Assembly (NCBI GenBank): GCA_020073365.1
Contig: JAIQFL010000007.1
Coordinates: forward strand, 1-64,000
DNA: 64,000 nucleotides
Reading direction: 5' to 3'
Source: Terriglobia bacterium
GTDB lineage: Bacteria > Acidobacteriota > Terriglobia > Bryobacterales > Bryobacteraceae
In this document: positions 26,328-33,265 of the stretch, in pieces
How the letters are laid out: the number at the start of each line of letters is the position of its first letter
Numbering within the stretch: position 1 is the first letter of the stretch
Made by a program: the position numbers and the translations under genes
Notes under the pieces: model-generated
Told to the model about the DNA's origin: nothing
What the model saw: only the letters and a program-made list of their open reading frames with translations
The model's database searches: none

Positions 26328-26876
26328 TTACCGCTGAATGCTATTCCGAATCGCTCTTTTCCACTCGGCAAATAGCGGGATGTGAACCCTGCGTCGAACC
26401 GGCTGCCCTTCGGCGGCATTTTGCAGCAGGCAAACAATCTCGGCCGCAGGCACACGCCTCACAACCGCGTCCACCGCCGCGTAACGTACCACGTGGCTGG
26501 AGTCTATAATGAAGACGGTTGGCTTGGCGATGCCGCCTTTCTCTCCTGAATTGTAGATGCCCCAGTCCCTAACGACGCGACGTTCCGTATCGCACAAAAT
26601 CGGAAAAGGCAAAGAGAGGTCAACCCGCAGTGCCTCCGATTTGTCGGGTGCATCCACCGAGACAGCTACTACGCTCGCGCCCGCCGACCGGATTTCCAGG
26701 TAGTGCTCTCGGTAGTCCGCCAACTGGCGGAGGCAGAAAGGTCACCAATTACCGCGATAGAAGAGTAGCACCAAGCGACTGTGCGAGATCAGCTCCGACA
26801 GCCGCCGTGGCACTCGTGTCGAGTCTGGCAGTTCGAATTCCTGTGCAAGTTCGCCCGCGATGGGAACCTTTGCCAT
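26328..26876 (-). CDS. Peroxiredoxin-like protein, putative selenoprotein (in-frame TGA at residue 45)
   Basis: From the ATG at 26876 one frame runs 182 codons with a single interruption, TGA at 26744-26742, in VLLFYRGNW(TGA)PFCLRQL. In the AhpC/TSA Prx-like family this motif is RGxWCPxC, so the TGA replaces the first, redox-active Cys: a UxxC centre if read as selenocysteine. The rest is ordinary: FELPDSTRV, ASVVAVSVDAPDKSEAL, LPFPILCDTERRVV, PTVFIIDSSHVVRY. No other stop or frameshift occurs, which argues against decay. A 6-bp hairpin with a G-containing loop begins 10 bases after TGA, the bacterial SECIS position. The ORF track shows only the part after TGA (from 26723). selABCD are not in the window; a nonsense mutation is the alternative. 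Confidence 0.75.
26706..26741 (-). promoter_or_regulatory. SECIS-like hairpin just after the in-frame TGA
   Basis: On the minus strand, after TGA come CCTTTCTGCC, stem TCCGCC, loop AGTT, stem GGCGGA; outside it CTTTC can pair with GAGAG (one G-U) across an internal loop. The apical loop is 16 nt after TGA and has G as its second base, the pattern described for bacterial SECIS elements (G in the first two loop bases, 16-37 nt from UGA). It lies wholly in coding sequence, as in formate dehydrogenase. Confidence 0.65.
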
Positions 26877-27262
26877 CGCCCGAGTTTAACACTCCGGCCG
26901 GACGCGCTCGGTTATTTCGACTACACGAGCCTACCCCTCAGCGTGCCCTGGCTTTCTATATAGCACATGGCCGCACCGCCCAGCGGCCTCACACGTAAAT
27001 GCGTACTCCCCGCAGATCGGCGAGGATCGGCTGATCGAGTAGATCGCCAGTAACCCCGTAGTGTTTACCATTTCCCACCCACTTGGCGGAAAGTGGGCTT
27101 ATCTGGAGTGGCCCCAAGGCCTTCTGGGAAGCGACAGGCCGGCCCTGCTCGGACGGGCGGGTACTCGGACAGACAGAGAGACGACGGTCTCACACCCCCC
27201 GAGACGTCCGGTGGCCAATAATCCCGATGGCGAACAAAAAGCGAATATGATAAAATGATCTC
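26877..27262. other. Gap of about 385 bases with a possible gene tail
   Basis: Mostly non-coding. On the minus strand a short frame ending near 27000 reads LSAKWVGNGKHYGVTGDLLDQPILADLRGVRIYV and looks coding, but has no start and I do not recognise it; it may be the end of a lost gene. The peroxiredoxin promoter should be near its left end. Confidence 0.4.
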
Positions 27263-27574
27263 GTGGCCCTCCGAGACTGCCTGGTCTGTTGCCGTGATCT
27301 CACCGGAACCGACCATTCCGTTGAGGTCACCGCCGAGTCGCTGTACGAAGCGGTCGCCCGAGCGCTGTCGATTCTGCATAAGGACGCCTGGGTGGATCAA
27401 ATCGGCGACGGGCTTACGGAATTGAAGGTGCGCGTGCGCCAGCCCGCCGTCGAGCACCGGGTCCGCATGAAGGATTTTTGGCGTTGGCTGGACACCCATG
27501 GCAAAACGCCGGCAGAGACCGCACTGAAGAGACGGCTATCGGAGATAGTTCGCCCCGGAGGATCCCGAGAATGA
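27263..27574 (+). CDS. Small protein of unknown function
   Basis: 103 residues from a GTG at 27263. VTAESLYEAVARALSILH followed by a short strand KVRVRQPAVEHRVRMKDFWRWLDTHG suggests a small alpha/beta domain; I have seen similar small conserved proteins in acidobacteria but cannot name the family. Two Cys (LVCCRDL) open the chain. Its stop overlaps the ATG of the DUF72 remnant by 4 bases, so the pair was once co-translated. Confidence 0.6.
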   Translation: MALRDCLVCCRDLTGTDHSVEVTAESLYEAVARALSILHKDAWVDQIGDGLTELKVRVRQPAVEHRVRMKDFWRWLDTHGKTPAETALKRRLSEIVRPGGSRE

Positions 27575-28115
27575 TTCGCGTCGGCCCAGCCGGATGGTCC
27601 TACCAGGATTGGGAGGGGATCGTTTCTCCGAAACCGCCGAAGGGGTTTCACGGTGCCACGTACCTCGCGGGGTTTTTCGGCGCCATCGAGGTGAATTCGT
27701 CTTTTTATCGTCCCCCGACCCGTTCGCGGATGGGCCCAGCGGATCTCGGCGAGTCCGAACTACAGATACACTGCCAAGCTCTGGCGCGGGTTCACCCATG
27801 AACGGAATGCGACTCAGCAGGATGAGCAAGCAGTCAAGGAGGGTTTGGACGTGTTCGCCGGCGTCGGCCACCTCGGCGCCGTGTTGGTGCAGTTTCCGTG
27901 GTCGTTCAAGTTCACGCCACGCCGAAGACACGTACGTCACGACCAATAATCACAACCTGGGTAAGGCTGTCGTGAACGCATTTGAGCTGACGGCTTTCCT
28001 CTCGGGGCAGCCGGTCCGCGCTCCCGAGCATCTAGCCTCACGCTACCCGGTGCTGAAACAACTCGCAATGCACCCAGTGCACCCTGGCCAAACCTCCCGC
28101 GGAGATCTGCCATAA
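27571..28115 (+). pseudogene. DUF72 (YecE-like) gene, deleted and frameshifted
   Basis: The start IRVGPAGWSYQDWEGIVSP, FFGAIEVNSSFYRPPT is clear DUF72. After about 27745 the frame is lost, but the next frame reads YRYTAKLWRGFTHERNATQQDEQAVKEGL and GALLVQFPWSF-like GAVLVQFPWSFKFT, and a third piece near 27920 gives AEDTYVTTNNHNLGKAVVNAFEL, the C-terminal block. So the gene has a frameshift and an internal deletion of roughly 100 codons between the second and third blocks. DUF72 proteins are TIM-barrel proteins of unknown activity. Confidence 0.75.
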
Positions 28116-28122
28116 TCCCGCC

Positions 28123-28737
28123 ATGGCCATTTCAGCGGCGGCGCGCTCGCAAAACACCTTGTCGGGGTCGGAACAGTCTACCGTCGCGGTCTTGCTCGAT
28201 ATCGTGGAGCGCTGTATGCACGCCTCTCGCTCCGAATGGCTTTTCTTCCGCGAGCTGCGGGTTGGGACGGGGCGCCGGAACGGCAACGTACAGCGCCTGG
28301 ATGCGTTCGCTCTCAACTCCCTCCCGCATACGGCCATGAAGCGGGTCTGCTATGAGGTGAAGACTTCGCGTGCAGATTTTCTGGCGGAACTGAAGCACCC
28401 CCTCAAGCGCCGCATCGGGATGCGCTACTCGAACGAGTTCTATTTCATTACACCCGCCGGGCTCGTGGAGATTGCCGAAATCCCCGCAGAGTGTGGCCTG
28501 GTGGAAGCTGGTCTTGCGATGCCTGAGGACTGGAAACGGCTGATCGGCCGCCAGGCTGGGTTCTTCAGCTTCGATCCCGATACCCGGCAGTACTGTATGA
28601 TCAGGGTTCCGGCGCCGTGGCGCGATACACCGGGCCCCACCTGGCAACTGGTTGCCGCCATGCTACGCCATCAGCGTTGGGAACTTGAGGAGAGGCCACC
28701 CTCACCTCGCGCTCAGCAACGTCTTCCGTTTGAGTGA
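28123..28737 (+). CDS. MmcB-like DNA repair/PD-(D/E)XK-type protein
   Basis: 204 residues. RRNGNVQRLDAFALNSLPH followed by KRVCYEVKTSRADFLAELKHPLKRR gives the Asp ... Glu-x-Lys layout of restriction-like nuclease cores, in the form seen in MmcB-related proteins (genome-repair and mobile-element contexts). YFITPAGLVEIAEIPAECGLVE and an aromatic tail segment follow. The protein is complete and starts with ATG 8 bases after the DUF72 remnant. Nuclease activity is inferred from motif only. Confidence 0.65.
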   Translation: MAISAAARSQNTLSGSEQSTVAVLLDIVERCMHASRSEWLFFRELRVGTGRRNGNVQRLDAFALNSLPHTAMKRVCYEVKTSRADFLAELKHPLKRRIGMRYSNEFYFITPAGLVEIAEIPAECGLVEAGLAMPEDWKRLIGRQAGFFSFDPDTRQYCMIRVPAPWRDTPGPTWQLVAAMLRHQRWELEERPPSPRAQQRLPFE

Positions 28738-29200
28738 TCCCGCGGATCCGGACGGCAGGCAACGTTCGCCCCGACCGCCGCCAGGGCCCCGCCGTACCCA
28801 GATGAGCCAGTCTTTCCGGGCATGAACAGGAGACGGGAGGGGAAGCCATATAGACGGAAGGCAACAATCCTGGAGTGGAACGGTTACACCGCCGCCTTTT
28901 CGGCGGGTGATCATTAAACAAATTGAACAACATCAAGACACTTGAGGACCACAACGTCAGTTTTCATTGCGGTTACACAGGGACTGGATATTCACCTTGC
29001 AGAACCCGAATGCGAATTTGGGGCACAAAGAATAAAATTCCTCTTATTGCGTCGGAGGAACCACACCTGCGTGTGCTCAAAAGAAAGACGATCTGGAGAA
29101 GGCTCTTTTCGGCGTTCCTTTGAACGATCAGGCTGCATCGTTGCTGAAGGAAGTTGAGCAACTCTTCACTACTCGGGTCGAAGAATGGCTTGCCGGCGGC
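28738..29200. other. Gap of about 460 bases, possible terminator, no clear gene
   Basis: Contains a GC stem CCGCCGCCTTTTCGGCGGG near 28888, a likely terminator for the MmcB-like gene. A plus-strand frame near 29088-29190 reads KDDLEKALFGVPLNDQAASLLKEVEQL, coding-like for about 40 codons but without start or stop in a gene context; it may be a remnant. Confidence 0.4.
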
Positions 29201-29896
29201 TCAGTCGCGTCGCGACTTGTTCCGCGGGGACTTCTGATTGAGAACGGACATCAGTTGCTTGGCGGAGGCGGGTGGACGCGTCGCCTGATGCAACACAATG
29301 TCGGGGGCGCGCAGGTCTTTCTTGTACAGCTTCTTATTGGCATCGTTATCGGGACGCAACGTCGAACCTTCAAGCGAGACTCCGGCGAAGAGGCCACGTG
29401 AGCGCGAGTAGGATAGGATCTCTGCCCTCATGGTAACGTCTGTGGCGGCGGAGGCATCCCGCCCTTTGGGTCCAGCGGCGGCGGACGCGTCGGCGCCGAG
29501 TTTGACCTTGCTGCTGAGGATGCTTTGGGCGCCGCGCGTGTTCATGACCAGCAGCACGAAGTCAGTCGCCTGCCCTCCCAGTTGTAGTCCGAAGCTTCCT
29601 CCTTCCAAGGCAATCATGGAAGGAGCGCTCCAGGATCCGCTGAAATTCGCGCCGCCCCGGCATGTCATCACGCCACGGCCGTAGCTGCCGCCAATCCCGA
29701 CCGCAAACTTCAGCACCGAAGGCAGCACGATCACGCACTCGGCCTTTTGGAGCAGGTCAGCCGGAATGTTATCCGGGATCCGCAGGATCTCGCTCATTAC
29801 GCGGCCAGCGTTGGTTACCCTCTCGTTTTCCTTTTTCTGGGCGCAGACAGGCTGAAAAGCCAGCAGAATGCCTATTACCAGCCATCGATTGACCAT
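29201..29896 (-). CDS. SYLF/Ysc84-domain secreted lipid-binding protein
   Basis: 231 residues with a signal peptide (MVNRWLVIGILLAFQPVCAQ). The SYLF domain is plain: LLQKAECVIVLPSVLKFAVGIGGSYGRGVMTCR, SAPSMIALEGGSFGLQLGGQATDFVLLVMN and SSKVKLGADASAAAGPKGRDASAATD, ending FAGVSLEGSTLRPDNDANKKLY. The domain binds phosphoinositides in yeast Ysc84; bacterial versions are periplasmic or outer-membrane lipid binding proteins of uncertain role. It stands alone. Confidence 0.85.
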   Translation of the reverse strand: MVNRWLVIGILLAFQPVCAQKKENERVTNAGRVMSEILRIPDNIPADLLQKAECVIVLPSVLKFAVGIGGSYGRGVMTCRGGANFSGSWSAPSMIALEGGSFGLQLGGQATDFVLLVMNTRGAQSILSSKVKLGADASAAAGPKGRDASAATDVTMRAEILSYSRSRGLFAGVSLEGSTLRPDNDANKKLYKKDLRAPDIVLHQATRPPASAKQLMSVLNQKSPRNKSRRD

Positions 29897-30094
29897 GTTC
29901 TCTCCCTATAGTAGCGCGGCATAGCCGCAACCAAATGGCGCCCTGATACGGCACCAACGTGATTGCCGCATCGGCGGAAAGAACTCGCCGCTCGTATGAC
30001 GGGTCCATCTTACGGGGACCACACCGGGGGTACATCCGCGGGAACCGGCCGGAGGCCCGGTCCTGGTCCCCGATCCCGCTGATGATCCCGGTGG

Positions 30095-30560
30095 ATGCGT
30101 CGTATCCTCGTCGCCTTGCTTCTGGCCGCCAGCGCGATTGCTCCGGTCGCGGCCGGCACCAAGCGGGGTAGTGCTCCCCACGGCTCTGTCCGTTCCGAAG
30201 CCCGCAGCGCTCCTCGTACGGCAGCCCGTTCCAGCCGGCCCCGTTCGGCCGGTAGCTACGCCCGCTCCACTTCGTCGCAATGCACGGCTTGGGCAACGCG
30301 ACGCCAATGGCCGAATCAAGCGCGATCCCTCTGCCCGGCGCGTTCCAGCACCAGCACCCGTGCTCCACGACAGGACAGACAACCGGCACCCGTCCCCGGA
30401 TACGTGGTGACCACATTGCTGAGCGCTACTACGACGCGGCCAGCGAAGTCCGGACTCTCGCATTATTGTGTCGAAGCGAGCTGTGCGGACGAGTTGACGA
30501 ACACCCAGTGGCAGACCGTGGCGTATCGGAACGCCAAGGACTGCATCGAGTCAACTCCCG
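30095..30560 (+). pseudogene. Secreted HNH-endonuclease-like gene with several frameshifts
   Basis: The start MRRILVALLLAASAIAPVAAG is a good signal peptide. Downstream, pieces of an HNH module appear in three frames: RDANGRIKRDPSARR in one, AFQHQHPCSTTGQTTG in a second, and PGYVV and TNTQWQTVAYRNAKD in a third, where an intact gene would read C.RD..GRIKRS..A...F...HPCP.TG...G.CPGYV.DH...L..GG.D...N.QWQT. At least two frameshifts and a short insertion break it. Confidence 0.65.
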
Positions 30561-30988
30561 TGGCAGCCTCATCTAATCGGTCTTCGTTGCTGGCGGGCTC
30601 CAGGAATTGTATTCATAGCCGCGGCGCAGAAGGGAGTCGGGCTTCCGGGGCTCGTCGGCGGTACCTGGCCAATTGATGGCAAAGAACACTAATATTGACA
30701 GCAGTCCAGTATGCTCTACAACGGGGTGGACCGGGTATTGCTGAAATCGTCATGGGCGCGTTGTAAGAGCGTCGTGCGGCGCTCCCGGATGAGGCGTCGG
30801 CGGTCGAGGAGATATCGGAGTTCCTGCTCCGTGGCGAGGCGCGGCTCAAAGCGGCTGCTGAACTCGCCGGTGCGTACCCACGCTCCTGTCTCCCGTTGAG
30901 GAAGTGCGGCACAAACTCGCTCTCCTGGAATAAGGCTAAGCGCGAGAAAGCACTGGCAGCGGTCTCGTGCCCCGAAGACCCTCGGCAG
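30561..30988. other. Gap with degraded coding sequence
   Basis: A plus-strand frame around 30740-30890 reads DEASAVEEISEFLLRGEARLKAAAELAGAYP after a stop codon, then LLSPVEEVRHKLALLE in another frame. The pieces look like a decayed small gene; I do not recognise it. No promoter or terminator was picked. Confidence 0.35.
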
Positions 30989-31408
30989 TTAGTTGCCGGT
31001 TGAAGGTTTTACAAGCCGACTTTTCTGGGAGTAATCCGCCGACGATGTCACTTCCGCGGGTTGGGTGAAATAACCGGCCAAATTCTGTTTGATCTCCACT
31101 TCCGCCCACCTTAACTGCACCGCAGTGAGGTTGGGAAATGCATCCGGATTGAACAGGGCGTCGTGTCGCGTCCATAAATCCGTCAAGAAGGTGGGGCTAT
31201 AGGACGGCTCTTTCCAATACACGAGCCAACCCCACTCGCCCCCGATAATGTGCACGAGCGTGTCTCGCACGGAACGAAAGCTGCCGCCCAAATCGCGCGT
31301 GAACTGCTCCGGACTGAGCGCCGAGAGCGCCCGCAAAACCCTGTTGTTCGCCCAGCGGTCGTATTCGTAGAGCAAAAGAATGTCATCTCTCGTTACGGTG
31401 ACCCCTTA
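30989..31408 (-). pseudogene. DinB-family protein, truncated and without a normal start
   Basis: The frame reads RDDILLLYEYDRWANNRVLRALSALSPEQFTRDLGG, then VRDTLVHIIGGEWGWLVYW and WAEVEIKQ, the first half of a DinB four-helix metal-binding protein. The expected second half, with the last His ligands near HxxxHRGQ, is absent: after about residue 105 the chain becomes AGYFTQPAEVTSS and stops. The codon where Met is expected is GTC, so no start remains within the family-typical position. The sequence at the break resembles the inverted-repeat element at 32970. Confidence 0.6.
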
Positions 31409-31491
31409 ACCGGAGTGAATCTTGCCTTGCGCCGGCTATTCGGCAAACCCGGGACGTGGGCACTTCCGGCGCCTTGGCGATTTGGCCATCG

Positions 31492-31800
31492 TCAGACGGT
31501 GCTGGCGCGGACTTCGTAGTGCATTGCAAACGGCTCGATTCTGCACAATAGCCGTCTTGCTTCAGGTTCGAAAACCGGAGTTCTGTAGTCCGGACCCGCA
31601 AACCTCTTCACTGCTTCCAGCGAATCAAACAAGTTCACCACTACGAATTCGACCTCCCGCGGTCCGTCATTGCGAAGAATGTACCCACCTCGGTAACCTT
31701 CGATCCCCCTGAGATTTGGGAGCACTTTGTCCTTCAACAGATTCTCATAAGGGTCCGCGTCTGGGACTTCGGTCCAACCTCGCCAATGACGTGCAATCAA
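31492..31800 (-). CDS. Antibiotic-biosynthesis-monooxygenase-like (ABM) protein
   Basis: 102 residues, starting MIARHWRGWTEVPDADPYENLL. The pattern LRGIEGYRGGYILRNDGPREVEFVVVNLFDSLEAVKRFAG followed by VFEPEARRLLCRIEPFAMHYEV is the ABM ferredoxin-like fold. Such small enzymes act on quinones or haem, or have no known activity. Complete in length, but surrounded by gene remnants. Confidence 0.75.
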   Translation of the reverse strand: MIARHWRGWTEVPDADPYENLLKDKVLPNLRGIEGYRGGYILRNDGPREVEFVVVNLFDSLEAVKRFAGPDYRTPVFEPEARRLLCRIEPFAMHYEVRASTV

Positions 31801-32135
31801 GATTCACTCCACAATCGCGTGCTCAGTGTCGATTCAGATGCGGTCGGGTGCGATGAGCAGAAAGGGCAGGGGTCCATGCCGACAGAATACTATGCAGTGC
31901 AGCGGGAGGGAGGTATGGGCAGTCGAGCTGGGTACTTCCCGCAACGGGACCTCGCGGTCCTGTAGCTGCACTTCAACGGGCGTGATACAGCCAAGTGGAC
32001 CGCCGAGCGGCGGACACGATCGCACCCGCCGCCCATCTTCTCACTCGAGAACACCCGGTTCGACGTGGAAACGAGCGATTCGGGCACGGCGGGCGAGACT
32101 ATTCTGACTGTTGCTGTGACGTTAGGATAGAAGTA
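31801..32135. other. Gap of about 335 bases with a possible gene tail
   Basis: The plus-strand frame ending at 32130 reads SHPPPIFSLENTRFDVETSDSGTAGETILTVAVTLG, which looks like the end of a coding region without a start. Nothing else is supported. Confidence 0.35.
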
Positions 32136-32894
32136 GTGATCCGAACGCGAAGGCAATGGTTGCAGGCCGCGACGATGTTGCCGGCATGCCTCGCCCTGCG
32201 GGCTGCGCGGAGAGAATTCTGGGACAGTAAGGACCCCTCCAGTTGGAGCAACGACGAGAAGCAGCTTCTGCTCGGCCAATCCCCATGGGCGCAGGAAGGT
32301 CTGGTGCGCATGGAGGATGGACAAGACCGGCGCACAACCCCAGGTTACGGGAACAACGGGAGGTTGGGTGGCGACATGCCGGACATCAGACCGGGGGTCC
32401 CGCCCGGGGGCGTGCGGAGCGTACCGATCGGCGAGGCGCCGCCGAAGCCTCCGAACCCCGATCCGGGCCATCCGGTGCAGTTCCGCGTGCTGGCGCGATG
32501 GGAGACCGCGAAGCCAGTGCGTCTGGCAGGCGGGCCGGAGCTGCCGGAATTGAGCGGGCAGTTTTACGTGATCCGGCTGCGCGGTCTGCCGTTGATGCCA
32601 CCCCCGAAGACCAGGCCGGAAGAGGGTGCGCCGAATCCGAACGAGGTCATGCTGCAGGCGATTCAGCAGGGCAGCCGGCTGGAGCGTAAGAACAAGCCCG
32701 GCATTCCGTGTGCCCACCTGTTCACGGGGTCGGGAGATGCGGCTACCGAGGTGCTCCTCTTTTTCCCGCGCGGAGCGGACCCGATCCAAGTGGCGGATAA
32801 GTTAGTGACACTTGACTGCTGGTTTGCCCTGTTTCATCTGTCGGTCAAATTCCCACTGAAGGACATGATGTACAAGGGCGAGTTGGCACTCTGA
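32136..32894 (+). CDS. Exported protein of unknown function, Tat-like signal
   Basis: 252 residues from GTG 32136, preceded by GGAT; upstream codons of the ORF (from 31995) are not kept. The N-terminus VIRTRRQWLQAATMLPACLALRAARREFWD carries RR plus a short hydrophobic stretch, weakly Tat-like. WSNDEKQLLLGQSPWAQEG and the Pro-rich linker GEAPPKPPNPDPG are followed by a mixed domain with FYVIRLRGLPLMPPP and PRGADPIQVADKLVTLDCWFALFHLSVKFPLKDMMYKGEL. Not assigned to a named family. Confidence 0.6.
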   Translation: MIRTRRQWLQAATMLPACLALRAARREFWDSKDPSSWSNDEKQLLLGQSPWAQEGLVRMEDGQDRRTTPGYGNNGRLGGDMPDIRPGVPPGGVRSVPIGEAPPKPPNPDPGHPVQFRVLARWETAKPVRLAGGPELPELSGQFYVIRLRGLPLMPPPKTRPEEGAPNPNEVMLQAIQQGSRLERKNKPGIPCAHLFTGSGDAATEVLLFFPRGADPIQVADKLVTLDCWFALFHLSVKFPLKDMMYKGELAL

Positions 32895-32969
32895 GCGAGA
32901 CGGCCATTTGAGATCTCCACGTTTTCGCCGGAATCGCCACGGAGCGGCACCCAGTTCAGCGGTTCGGGT

Positions 32970-33047
32970 AAAAAAACCGGCCAAATCTGCTTGAGCGAAA
33001 AGCCTAGCGTAAGTGACTTAGAGTCAAGCAGTTTGGCCGGTTTTTTT
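32970..33047. repeat. Long inverted repeat, possible bidirectional terminator
   Basis: Left arm AAAAAAACCGGCCAAA and right arm TTTGGCCGGTTTTTTT, extended by TCTGCTTGA against TCAAGCA with one bulge, about 24 pairs around a 29-base loop. The A tract and T tract on the outside make it look like a terminator acting in both directions. Sequence of the left arm and its flank resembles 31065-31105, at the point where the DinB gene is broken. Confidence 0.65.
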
Positions 33048-33174
33048 ATGTTTCTCGTCAACTTGACCACTAGAAACTAAGCTTCGTGGCGCAAGCACTC
33101 GTGCGTGCCGCGTCCCCACTCATGGGGAGGCTTGGCGCCCATCCCCCCGTACCTGCACCGCAAGCCCTGTCATC

Positions 33175-33196
33175 GTGGGACAGACGATCGTCTGTC
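33175..33196 (+). repeat. GTGGGACAG-family palindrome, copy 5
   Basis: GTGGGACAGACGATCGTCTGTC: GACAGACGATCGTCTGTC is a perfect palindrome with no loop. It lies just upstream of the TIR gene promoter region and shares its first 10 bases with copies 1, 2 and 6. Confidence 0.7.
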
Positions 33197-33265
33197 ACCG
33201 TCTCCCCATCGCCCTCTCATTCGCGAACCGAAACCGCGCCGCCATAGCCTGTATAATAAGATACC

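Larger units (their letters stand above)
32895..33265. other. Gap holding two repeats and a candidate promoter
   Basis: 371 bases: the long inverted repeat at 32970-33047, palindrome copy 5 at 33175, and TATAAT at 33252. The TATAAT ends 9 bases before the TTG start of the TIR gene, so if used as a -10 box the transcript would begin at or next to the start codon (leaderless). The -35 match is poor. Confidence 0.45.

Noticed and set aside
26328-26723. Peroxiredoxin as a 131-residue gene starting with TTG at 26723
   Set aside because: The family core begins upstream; the frame continues past TGA to an ATG at 26876 with conserved residues.
29120-29401. 93-residue plus-strand ORF
   Set aside because: Mostly antisense of the SYLF gene; only its first 25 codons look coding, noted as a possible remnant.
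29906-30463. Minus-strand ORF 185 residues
   Set aside because: Antisense of the HNH remnant; Arg/Gly-rich, no start signal.
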